From Victivallales bacterium (GTDB lineage Bacteria; Verrucomicrobiota; Lentisphaeria; Victivallales; JAADHT01), in assembly GCA_016930955.1 (NCBI GenBank), contig JAFGFR010000133.1, positions 1 through 14,025 of the forward strand: a stretch of DNA of 14,025 nucleotides, in the 5' to 3' direction. The notes beneath the pieces were generated by a model. That model saw only the letters and a list, made by a program, of their open reading frames with translations. It had not been told where the DNA came from and made no database searches. Positions 1 through 7,400 of this stretch are shown piece after piece. Each line of letters begins with the position of its first letter. The stretch's first letter is position 1. The position numbers and the translations under genes were made by a program.

Positions 1-82
1 TCATTTTGAGTTCGCAGTAGTCACTACAGTGTCACTCAAAATAAGAATAGATCCACGGCACACTGCGGCAACTGCTTTATTT
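1..82. repeat. 82-bp direct repeat, copy 1, with internal palindrome
   Basis: This segment matches 2114-2195 in the same orientation with 3 mismatches in 82 positions (22, 56 and 67). It begins at the window edge, so its left boundary is unknown. It ends 4 bp before the proC stop codon, so it sits just beyond the 3' end of proC. Inside it is a perfect 9-bp inverted repeat, ATTTTGAGT (3-11) and ACTCAAAAT (34-42), around a nested dyad GTAGT-C-ACTAC (17-27). It could fold as a hairpin downstream of proC, but I see no clear T-tract, so I do not call it an intrinsic terminator. A dispersed palindromic (REP- or MITE-like) intergenic element is the most natural reading; this is inference. Confidence 0.85.
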
Positions 83-86
83 AGGA

Positions 87-887
87 TCAAAGGTTCCCAA
101 GCTCGATCGAGCGGTCGCGCGCAGCAATGAGCGCAGTCTCGATCAATCCCCTGAAGTCCCCCTTGCACAACACTTCCAGTGCCGCCGCAGTAGTCCCTCC
201 GGGCGAGGTCACAGCCTTCCTGAGCTCCTCAGGGGTACCTTTGCCCTCGACAAGCATCTTGGCCGCTCCGGAGAGAGTCTGAACAGCCAGGGCAAGTGAG
301 ACCTCCGGATCGAGACCTAGGTGCCGCCCGGCATCGGCCAAGGCCTGCACGAACTCGAACACATAGGCCGGCCCGCTGCCGCTCAGGGCGGTCACGGCAT
401 CCATTGAATCCTCAGGCATCTTCCTGACGAGCCCAAGGGAGCCGAATATCGTCTCTACGGTCCCTTCGTCCTCTTCCGAAGCTCCAGAGGCACATGAATA
501 GACACTCGCGCCGGCACCAACCAGCAAAGGTGTATTTGGCATAACCCTCACTATCCTGCCCATGCCGGATAATTCTTCAAGCTTGGAAAGCTTCACCCCC
601 GCCACTATCGAGACCAGCAATGCACCATCGAAACTATTTGAATATTTCGCAAAAACATCAATGATTGACTGAGGCTTTACGGCTAAAATCAAAATATCAG
701 TTTCGCAAAATGATTTAAGACTTGAAGGGTCGAGACATGCCGTGCCCGTGGCTGCGATGAAGGTTCTTCTGGCGTCTGGAGAGACATCCACGGCAGAAAC
801 CGAACCGCGGGGGAAGACTTTCTGCTCGATGATGCCTGTGGCTATTGCCGTCGCCATCTTGCCAGCGCCGATGAACTTCAACTTCAT
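87..887 (-). CDS. proC: Pyrroline-5-carboxylate reductase
   Basis: The enzyme catalyses the last step of proline synthesis in the cytoplasm: NAD(P)H-dependent reduction of 1-pyrroline-5-carboxylate to L-proline. The 266-aa product has the family's usual length. It shows the N-terminal Rossmann motif FIGAGKM (5-11), AVKP (69-72), RVMPNTP (114-120), the substrate-site stretch VTALSGSGPAYVF (165-177), and the C-terminal LRKAVTSPGGTT (222-233) that is the family signature. I chose the ATG at 887 because GGAG (complement of 896-899) lies 8 nt upstream and the protein then starts directly at the beta strand. A GTG at 911 would add 8 residues and overlap the upstream gene by 4 nt. The stop codon of the sensor-like gene is 20 nt upstream on the same strand, so the two probably share a transcript. 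No other proline gene is visible nearby. Confidence 0.96.
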   Translation of the reverse strand: MKLKFIGAGKMATAIATGIIEQKVFPRGSVSAVDVSPDARRTFIAATGTACLDPSSLKSFCETDILILAVKPQSIIDVFAKYSNSFDGALLVSIVAGVKLSKLEELSGMGRIVRVMPNTPLLVGAGASVYSCASGASEEDEGTVETIFGSLGLVRKMPEDSMDAVTALSGSGPAYVFEFVQALADAGRHLGLDPEVSLALAVQTLSGAAKMLVEGKGTPEELRKAVTSPGGTTAAALEVLCKGDFRGLIETALIAARDRSIELGNL

Positions 888-907
888 TGCTTCAGCTCCG
901 TCACATG

Positions 908-1741
908 TCACTTCTTGCGTATAAACTCATCAATCTTCTTTTCTATGCGCATGGTCCTGTGCATTGCCTTTTGGTGCAACATCTCGCGGAGGTTCTCGAA
1001 TTCCTCGATCTGCTCCCTGCTCGAGTGCAAATATGCAAGCACAAAAGGCACGGAAAGCAACACAAAGACCACCGAGACGGTGATCGAGCGCCACATCAAA
1101 GACCTCAGCCTGCTGTTGACCTCGGCAATGTCTATGTCGGCGCCGGCGACGTATATGTTGCCTTTTGGGCTTTTCTGTCTGATCAGCACAGACCTGAAGC
1201 TTCCCCAGCGGTCGGTGGCCACATCATAGAGAGGGCTGTCTGAGTCGAAGGATTCCAAGGTTGTCGGACTGGCCTCCTCGTAGCTCTCGAAGTAGGGCGA
1301 TATATCTCCACGGGCGATCTCGTCGGCAGTGTTGCTGGTGGATGTGAAGAAAACTTTCCCCTCCCTCTTAACCATTGTGTAGGCATAGATTATGCCGGTC
1401 TTGTTGACGTAGTCGGAGAGTATCCTGCCGTTGCGGAGATTCTCTTCTTCCGAAATGGAGTCTCGTTCAAGCGCCCTGTCATGGAAATCCTCGGGAAGGA
1501 TGTGCTTTATATTGGATGCGGCGTAGTATAGCTTGTCGTCTATGCCCCTGAAAAAAATGTTGCGGCTGGTGATATATGACCATATCCCATAAGAAAGCAC
1601 AAGCAGCACGTAGACAAGCGTCACGAGGGTAAGAGGCTTGAGTTTGCCCCCTGGAGAGAAGAATTTAAACCTTCCCGCACCAGCGCCTGCGCCCCCCACG
1701 CGGTTCATGCTGAGTTTTGAAGTCGGCTCTGGAGTCAACAT
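908..1741 (-). CDS. Membrane sensor-like protein without output domain
   Basis: I do not recognise this 277-aa protein as a named family. Numbering from the ATG at 1741, it has a short glycine-rich basic N-terminus and a transmembrane helix at about 35-54 (LVTLVYVLLVLSYGIW core). An extracytoplasmic domain of about 160 residues follows. It contains a stretch IIYAYTMVKREGKVFF and ends with GNIYVAGADIDIAEV, a pattern reminiscent of PDC/Cache sensor folds. A second helix lies at about 219-238 (SVVFVLLSVPFVLAYL). The last 35-40 residues are charged, helical and possibly coiled coil. The topology is that of the N-terminal half of a sensor kinase or chemoreceptor, but the gene stops before any HAMP, kinase or signalling domain. 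The ATG at 1741 is preceded at 7 nt by AGGAA (complement of 1749-1753), and a good promoter lies upstream. The open frame continues to a GTG at 1903, but that would start upstream of the promoter. It appears to be in an operon with proC, with no obvious functional link. Confidence 0.8.
   Translation of the reverse strand: MLTPEPTSKLSMNRVGGAGAGAGRFKFFSPGGKLKPLTLVTLVYVLLVLSYGIWSYITSRNIFFRGIDDKLYYAASNIKHILPEDFHDRALERDSISEEENLRNGRILSDYVNKTGIIYAYTMVKREGKVFFTSTSNTADEIARGDISPYFESYEEASPTTLESFDSDSPLYDVATDRWGSFRSVLIRQKSPKGNIYVAGADIDIAEVNSRLRSLMWRSITVSVVFVLLSVPFVLAYLHSSREQIEEFENLREMLHQKAMHRTMRIEKKIDEFIRKK
1684..1721. repeat. 38-bp direct repeat, copy A (inside sensor gene start)
   Basis: This segment aligns without gaps to 1879-1916, with 6 mismatches in 38 positions (about 84% identity). 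The last 10 bp, GAGTTTTGAA, are identical. The two copies are 195 bp apart, an exact multiple of three, so both read in the same frame on the minus strand (MNRVGG here and VNCVGS in the other copy). This copy falls in codons 7-20 of the sensor-like gene. It may be the junction of an old tandem duplication of the gene's 5' region or a small dispersed repeat. Confidence 0.7.
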
Positions 1742-1793
1742 AAATGTCTTCCTGTCATATTGAATGTCATGGTGAATGAATAAACCTTTGATG

Positions 1794-1822
1794 AAATTAG
1801 CACCACAGGGAAGTGAAGTCAA
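1794..1822 (-). promoter_or_regulatory. Sigma70-type promoter for sensor-proC unit
   Basis: Read on the minus strand, TTGACT (complement of 1817-1822) is followed after exactly 17 nt by TAATTT (complement of 1794-1799). This matches the housekeeping -35 and -10 consensus at 5 of 6 and 4 of 6 positions. Transcription would start near 1787 and give a leader of about 45 nt before the ATG at 1741. That agrees with the Shine-Dalgarno placement and argues against the longer GTG start at 1903. This is a prediction from sequence only. Confidence 0.6.
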
Positions 1823-1878
1823 GCGAATGCCTGATGAAATTTCATGCACCACCGGCCATTTCGCTGCGCCGTCTGCCG

Positions 1879-1916
1879 CGCCTGTGCTCCCGACGCAGTT
1901 CACGCGGAGTTTTGAA
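1879..1916. repeat. 38-bp direct repeat, copy B (upstream of promoter)
   Basis: This is the partner of 1684-1721, about 84% identical. It lies upstream of the predicted sensor promoter, so it is probably not transcribed with that gene. The sequences flanking the two copies do not visibly continue the match, so the repeated unit seems to be only about 38 bp, or an older, longer duplication that has decayed. Confidence 0.7.
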
Positions 1917-1929
1917 CCTAAATGAAGCA

Positions 1930-2027
1930 GTTAAATCTCGAAAATGACAGCTAACATATTTACATGCAAAACTTTAGGACTAATTGAGCTTTCACCTTTT
2001 TGGTTAGAAGAGTTTTTGAGATTTAAC
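1930..2027. mobile_element. MITE-like AT-rich element with inverted repeats
   Basis: Perfect 10-bp inverted repeats, GTTAAATCTC (1930-1939) and GAGATTTAAC (2018-2027), bound a 98-bp segment much richer in A+T than its surroundings. The symmetry continues inward: after 10-11 nt, partly A-rich on both arms, CTAAC (1951-1955) faces GTTAG (2003-2007), giving an imperfect terminal inverted repeat of about 26 bp. No coding capacity is credible and I see no clear target-site duplication. It looks like a miniature inverted-repeat element mobilised in trans. A structured regulatory segment between the divergent genes is the alternative. Confidence 0.5.
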
Positions 2028-2083
2028 CCTTCGGGGTGCCGCTTCGCTCCCGACGTTCGTCGGGCTTTGATCCCTGCGGGATC
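2026..2083. repeat. Run of three short perfect hairpins
   Basis: Three small palindromes follow one another: ACCC-TTCG-GGGT (2026-2037), CCCGACG-TT-CGTCGGG (2049-2064) and GATCCC-TGC-GGGATC (2069-2083). The segment is GC-rich and abuts the AT-rich element. Such runs are typical of non-coding intergenic palindromic repeats. A downstream terminator role is unlikely, because no gene ends here and no T-tract follows. The 84-codon plus-strand frame crossing it (1944-2198) looks spurious. Confidence 0.6.
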
Positions 2084-2113
2084 GGCTCGCTGCATTGCAC
2101 CATGTCCCCATCC

Positions 2114-2195
2114 TCATTTTGAGTTCGCAGTAGTTACTACAGTGTCACTCAAAATAAGAATAGATCCAGGGCACACTGCAGCAACTGCTTTATTT
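2114..2195. repeat. 82-bp direct repeat, copy 2, with internal palindrome
   Basis: This is the second copy of the repeat at 1-82, with 3 mismatches. It retains the perfect outer arms ATTTTGAGT (2116-2124) and ACTCAAAAT (2147-2155) and the inner dyad GTAGT-T-ACTAC (2130-2140). The central mismatch falls on the unpaired middle base, so pairing is kept. Just beyond the right end both copies also share GGTTCCC (92-98 and 2208-2214) at slightly different spacing, so the element may once have been a little longer. The two copies bracket the proC/sensor unit. Confidence 0.85.
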
Positions 2196-2369
2196 TAAGT
2201 TGAAACCGGTTCCCTGAAAAATTTGCTTTGCGCTTGCTTTTCTTAACTGGAAGTGTTAGTTTGCTCATGTAAACCGCCGGTCTATTTGCCAGATGTTGCT
2301 GTTGGAAGTTTTTTGTCTCGTTTGCATGGATGTCTTGGTGGCCGGGAAGAAATCTAGGGAGATCAGGCT
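2196..2369 (+). other. Leader region of hybrid kinase gene
   Basis: This 174-bp stretch separates the repeat copy from the kinase start. It holds a clear ribosome binding site, AGGGAG at 2356-2361, 8 nt before the ATG at 2370, which fixes the kinase start. No convincing -35/-10 pair was found. The best candidate, TTGCTT (2234-2239) with TAGTTT (2257-2262) at 17 nt, matches only 3 of 6 in each box. No gene or riboswitch-like structure was recognised. Confidence 0.5.
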
Positions 2370-4334
2370 ATGGGTTCTGCAAAAGGAAAGGTCGGGCCTG
2401 CACAGGGAAGCAGGGGCGGAGTTGGGGAAAAAACAAAAGACAAGAGTGCTTCGGTGACGATCGAGGAGCAAAACAAACAGCTTCTCTCGATCTTCAACGG
2501 GATAAACGAGGTCATATACGTCAGCGACCCGGAAACCCACGAGGTGCTTTTCGTCAACAAGGCGCTGGAGAGGGTCCTCGGGAGAAACCCTGTTGGCGGG
2601 CTCTGCTACCGGGAGTTCCAAGGCAAGGACTCGCCCTGTGAATTCTGCACAAACGAGATCATCAAGAGGATAAAGCCCAGGACACATGTTTGGGAGCACT
2701 GCAACCCCGAGGTTGGTCGGACATACGCGCTTCATGACAGGATTTTCACTTGGCCTGACGGCCGGGATGTCCGTGTTGAGCTTGCGGTGGACATAAGCGA
2801 CCGCAAGGCCGCCGAGAACTCGCTGAGGGAGAGCGAGGAGAACCTGAGGGTCACTTTGGACTCGATCGGCGATGCTGTCATCGCCACCGACACCGGAGGC
2901 CGTATAACCAGGATGAACCCGATCGCCGAGCAGCTTACTGGATGGTCATTCAAGAAGGCCAAGGGCAGGCCAGTCTGCGATGTGTTCAACATATTCAACA
3001 GCCAGACCCGTGAGCCATGCAGATCCCCGGTCGAGAAGGTCATCGAGACTGGCAAGATCATCGGCCTCGCAAACCATGCCATGCTCAAGTCCAAAGACGG
3101 GAAAGAGTACCACATAGCCGACTCTGGGGCTCCGATCAAGAATGATATGGGACAGGCTATCGGTGTTGTGATGGTTTTCAGGGACATCACTATGGAGTTT
3201 GCCATGCAGGAGCAGCTTTTCCACTCCCAGAAACTTGAGGCTCTGGGCATGCTTGCCGGGGGGATAGCCCATGATTTCAACAACCTTCTGGTCGGGGTTT
3301 ACGGATATATTGACCTCGCCCGGGCGGTGACGGATGTCCCTGAGGTCTCGGACTGCCTGAATTCAGCGATGAAGTCCCTTGAAAGGGCGCGTGCGCTGAC
3401 AAGCCAGATGTTGACCTTCGCCAAGGGTGGCGTGCCTCAAAGGAAGACCGTACATATATTCCCTTTCCTGAAGGAGTCCGCACAATTTGCCCTCAGCGGC
3501 TCGAAAGTGTCGTGCAGGTTCAAAATCCCCAACGACCTCTACCCCTGCATATGCGACCGCAACCAGATCGAGCAGGTTGTCGGGAACATAGTCATCAACG
3601 CCCAGCAGGCGATGCCTGACGGAGGGGTCGTCCACATGAGCGCGGAGAATAGGCTTATCGAGGGTGAAAATCCTCTCGGGCTGCCAGGCGGGCATTACGT
3701 GAGGATTTCAATAGCCGACAGCGGCGGGGGCATCAACCCCAACATCGCCCAGAGGGTTTTCGACCCGTTCTTCAGCACGAAGATCAAGGGGCAGGGGCTC
3801 GGTTTGTCCACGGCCTACTCGATAATGAGGCGCCACGACGGCGCGATTGAGTTCGAGTCGAAACCTGGGCATGGCAGCACCTTCCACGTCTATATCCCCG
3901 CTGACGAGAAAGGAATCGCGACGGGCTCATCCTCCAGCTCAGACCATGCCGGCACTGGAAGGATACTATTGCTTGATGACGAGGATATCGTGCTGAACGC
4001 CCTGTCCTCGATGCTCAAGTCTCTCGGGTACGAGGCTGTCACCGCGACCTCCGGTGAGCAGGCACTGGAACTTTTCCTGAAAGAGCACAAGGCTGGGAGG
4101 ACTTTTACCTCGATGATATTCGACCTGACGATCCCCGGCGGAATGGGTGGCAAGGAAGCCATAGAGCATGTACGGAAGGTATGCCCCGAAGTCCCCGTCT
4201 TTGTCGCAAGCGGATACGACGACGATCCCGTCCTCGCGGATCCCACGGCCTTCGGGTTCACCGCATGCATCAGAAAACCATTCACCATCGGCGAACTCGC
4301 CAGGATGCTGGACTCTTTCCTGCAGAAATCCTAG
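2370..4334 (+). CDS. Soluble PAS-PAS hybrid histidine kinase with C-terminal receiver
   Basis: This 654-aa cytoplasmic signalling protein has no transmembrane segment. PAS1 (about 32-148) carries a cysteine group (C79, C90, C93, C111; core DSPCEFCTNE), which could bind a metal or sense redox. PAS2 (about 155-275) ends in the usual GVVMVFRDIT. The dimerisation/phosphoacceptor helix has the H box GGIAHDFNNLL with H301. The ATPase domain shows the N box (NIVINAQQAM, 406-415), G1 (ADSGGG, 449-454), F box (FDPFF, 464-468) and G2 (GQGLGLS, 474-480). The receiver (about 530-652) has the acidic pocket D536/D537, phosphoacceptor D585 (FDLTIPGGMGG), S614 and K636. No DNA-binding output is attached, so phosphate is probably passed on or held in cis. 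The polyketide synthase starts 102 bp downstream on the same strand, so control of that gene is plausible but unproven. Confidence 0.93.
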   Translation: MGSAKGKVGPAQGSRGGVGEKTKDKSASVTIEEQNKQLLSIFNGINEVIYVSDPETHEVLFVNKALERVLGRNPVGGLCYREFQGKDSPCEFCTNEIIKRIKPRTHVWEHCNPEVGRTYALHDRIFTWPDGRDVRVELAVDISDRKAAENSLRESEENLRVTLDSIGDAVIATDTGGRITRMNPIAEQLTGWSFKKAKGRPVCDVFNIFNSQTREPCRSPVEKVIETGKIIGLANHAMLKSKDGKEYHIADSGAPIKNDMGQAIGVVMVFRDITMEFAMQEQLFHSQKLEALGMLAGGIAHDFNNLLVGVYGYIDLARAVTDVPEVSDCLNSAMKSLERARALTSQMLTFAKGGVPQRKTVHIFPFLKESAQFALSGSKVSCRFKIPNDLYPCICDRNQIEQVVGNIVINAQQAMPDGGVVHMSAENRLIEGENPLGLPGGHYVRISIADSGGGINPNIAQRVFDPFFSTKIKGQGLGLSTAYSIMRRHDGAIEFESKPGHGSTFHVYIPADEKGIATGSSSSSDHAGTGRILLLDDEDIVLNALSSMLKSLGYEAVTATSGEQALELFLKEHKAGRTFTSMIFDLTIPGGMGGKEAIEHVRKVCPEVPVFVASGYDDDPVLADPTAFGFTACIRKPFTIGELARMLDSFLQKS

Positions 4335-4436
4335 GGGCCATCTTCTAGAAATTGACTTTGTTGTTGTTCTATCCTCTTGATTCCAGGTGATTGCGGCATA
4401 TTGTTTTGGCCTTGTCAATATTGAGGTTTTCAGGAT

Positions 4437-7400
4437 ATGTCGGGCAAAGCGAAAGAGAGGTTCAGGGAGGGTATTGCGGTGGTCGGGATGGGCTGTCGTT
4501 TTCCCTGCTGCGGGGAGGGTGTGGAGGGTTTTTGGGGCGCGATGTTGTCAGGGAGGGACTGCATCACCCGGATACCTTCTGACCGTTGGGATGCCGAAGC
4601 GTTCTACCATCCGGACTACACGGTCAGGGGGAAGATGCAGGTGATGGAGGGGGGATTCATCGAGGGGATAGATTTGTTTGACGCGCATTTTTTCGGTATT
4701 CCTCCTGTCGAGGCATCGCGGATGGACCCGCAGCAGCGGATACTTCTCGAGGTGGTCTATCATGCTCTGGAGGATGCTGGCCTGACGCTTTCCAGGATGG
4801 CCGGCAGCCGGACGGGAGTGTATGTGGGGATATCCTCGACAGACTATGCCGGGATCCAGAACAGCTATACCGACCGTGCGAACATCAGTGCGTACAGCAA
4901 CACCGGGGCGGCGCCGAGCATCGCGGCCAACAGGATATCTTATTTGTTCGACCTGCGCGGGCCCAGCCTGGCGATAGACACTGCCTGCTCGTCGGGTCTT
5001 GTCGCTGCGCATCTCGCATGCCGGAGCATCTGGAGCGGCGAGACTGAGATGGCGATTGTGGGCGCGGCGAACATCCTTATCAGGCCGGAGTTTCACATCG
5101 GCTTCAGCAAGGGAGGTTTTCTTTCCCCGACCTGCCGGTCCAAGGCATTCGATGCTGATGCCGACGGGTACGTGCGCAGCGAGGGAGTCGGGGCGGTGGT
5201 TCTCAAGCGGCTGGAGAGGGCACTGTCGGACAATGACCGCATACACGCTGTGATCGCCGGGTCGGCAGTGAACGAGGACGGGCATACCACCGGGATATCA
5301 ATGCCTAATATCGAGGCGCAGATTGATGTCTTGAGGAGGGCGTATGCCGATGCCGGGGTTGATCCATCCAAGGTTGATTACGTGGAGGCCCATGGCACGG
5401 GCACGCCTGTCGGGGATCCTGTGGAATGCAGGAGCCTGGCTGAGGCTCTGACCAGCCGCCGCAGGGGGAAGAGTTGTCTGCCGATAGGCTCGGTCAAGAG
5501 CAACATAGGTCATCTCGAGCCTGCATCTGGTCTGGCGGGTATTATCAAGGCCGCGCTGATACTCGAGAGGCGGCAAATCCCCCGAAGCCTGCACTTCAAG
5601 AAGCCCAATGTGGCGGTTGATTTCGATGCTTTGCGTCTGAGGGTGCCGACTTCGACGGAGGCGATTGTGGGAGCGGGGTTTCGGACGCTTACGGCGGGGG
5701 TCAACTCCTTCGGGTTCGGCGGTGCCAATGCGCACGTGGTGATGCAGTCGCACGAGAGGAGCAAACTGCGGGAGGGCTCGGCGCGAAAGACCCCCCTTGG
5801 CATGGTCCCTCTTTTTCTTTCCGCGAGGAGCGATGCGGCTCTGTCGCAACTTGCGGCATCCTACAGCGAACTCATCAGGCATGGCAGGCCTGATCTAGGG
5901 GATCTTTGCTATTCCGCGGCGGCTCGGAGGTCGGAGCTGGAGATAAGGGCATCTGTGCCCTGCGACGGGCATTCCGCGGCTTCCGCGCTGCTTGACAAGC
6001 TGGCTGCCGGGGAGGAGGACGCTCGGGTTGTCAAGGGCAGGGTGCGTGAGGGGGAGGGAAAGAGGAGGCTGGCTTTCGTCTACAGCGGGCAGGGGCCGCA
6101 GTGGCATGCCATGGGCAGGGAGCTGATGCGTGAAAGCAGAGTTTTCAAAGATGCGATTGACGAGGTGGGGGCACTGCTCGGGGAACTCGGCTGGCTCAGG
6201 CGTGAGGGAAGCTCATTGTCAGCCGAGCTGAGGAAAAGCGAACGGCAGTCCCGGATAAACGAGACTCAGATCGCACAACCTGCGATATTCGCAATCCAGG
6301 TCGCTCTGACAAGGCTTTGGGAGAGCCTTGGGGTTGTTCCCGACGGGATTTTGGGGCATAGTGTCGGTGAGGTTGCGGGGGCATGGGCTTCGGGGGCGTT
6401 GTCGCTTGCAAAGGCGACGGAGCTGATTTTTGTGCGGAGCCGCAGCCAGGTGCCGGCGAGCGGCAGGGGGAAGATGCTTGCCGCGGGGATAAGCGCGGCG
6501 GAGGCGGAGGCGCGCATACTTGAGCATCGCGGCAAATTCGGGATAGCAGCGGTAAACGGGTCGAGCATGGTGACCTTGTCTGGGGACACCGAGGCGCTGG
6601 AGCTGCTTTCATCGGAGCTTGATTCCGAGGGTGTTTTCCAACGTTTCCTGAACGTGGATGTCCCGTTCCACAGCCCGCTGATGGACGACGTGGTTGTCAA
6701 CTTCAAACGCGGCATGGGCAGGCTGAACCCCTCGATCAATGCCATCAGGCTGTATTCGAGTGTCAGCGGCTGCGAGATTGGCGGACGCGAGCTTACAACG
6801 GGCTATTGGGGAAACAACATCCGGCGCGGCGTGCTTTTCTATCCGGCGGCATGCAAGATGGTGGAGGAAGGATACGACACCTTTGTCGAGATCGGGCCTC
6901 ATCCGGTTCTTGCCCGCGGGATCGAGGAGGCCTTGCGGGGGAACAAGGTCGGCGGTGAAGGCTTGATCTTGTCCTCGATGAGGCGGGGCGAAAGTGAGTG
7001 CGGGCATATCCGAAAATCGCTGGGGATGCTTTTCTGCCACGGAGCGAGGATAGACAGGGGAAAGATGTTCGAGGGATGTGGAAACGAGTTTATCGCGTTG
7101 CCGCAATATCCATGGCAACGCGAGCGGTTCTGGTCTGAGAGCATCGAGTCGAGAGTGCTCAGGCACGGCACGCGGGTGCACCCGCATCTGCTGTCGCAAT
7201 CCCGCGCTCCAGGCGACACAGGGACGGTGTTGTGGAAAGTTGACCTCGACGCCGCCACGGCGCCCTATATCGCGGACCACCGTGTCCAGGGGCCGATAGT
7301 CTATCCCGGTGCCGGGCATGTTGATCTTGTCCTTGGGGCTGCGCGTGCGTCGTTCGGGGAAGACTTCGGCTTTCTCGAGGATATAGAGTTTCTGGAGCCT

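Noticed and set aside
1..42. Intrinsic terminator for proC
   Set aside because: The hairpin is real, but neither side shows a clear run of T after the stem within the window, and the same structure occurs at 2116-2155 where no gene ends.
1742..1903. GTG at 1903 as start of the sensor-like protein (331 aa)
   Set aside because: The predicted promoter (1794-1822) would lie inside the coding region, and the ATG at 1741 has a good Shine-Dalgarno at 7 nt. The added residues show no fold or conserved pattern.
1944..2198. 84-codon plus-strand ORF
   Set aside because: It runs through the AT-rich element, the hairpin run and most of the 82-bp repeat. It has no ribosome binding site that I can see and no protein-like composition.
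2247..2265. Possible sigma54 promoter before the kinase gene
   Set aside because: CTGG and TTGC are present, but the GG-to-GC distance is 2 nt too long for the strict -24/-12 spacing.
4352..4381. Possible sigma70 promoter before the PKS gene
   Set aside because: TTGACT at 4352 is a fair -35 box, but no acceptable -10 box lies 16-18 nt downstream. TATCCT is only 12 nt away.
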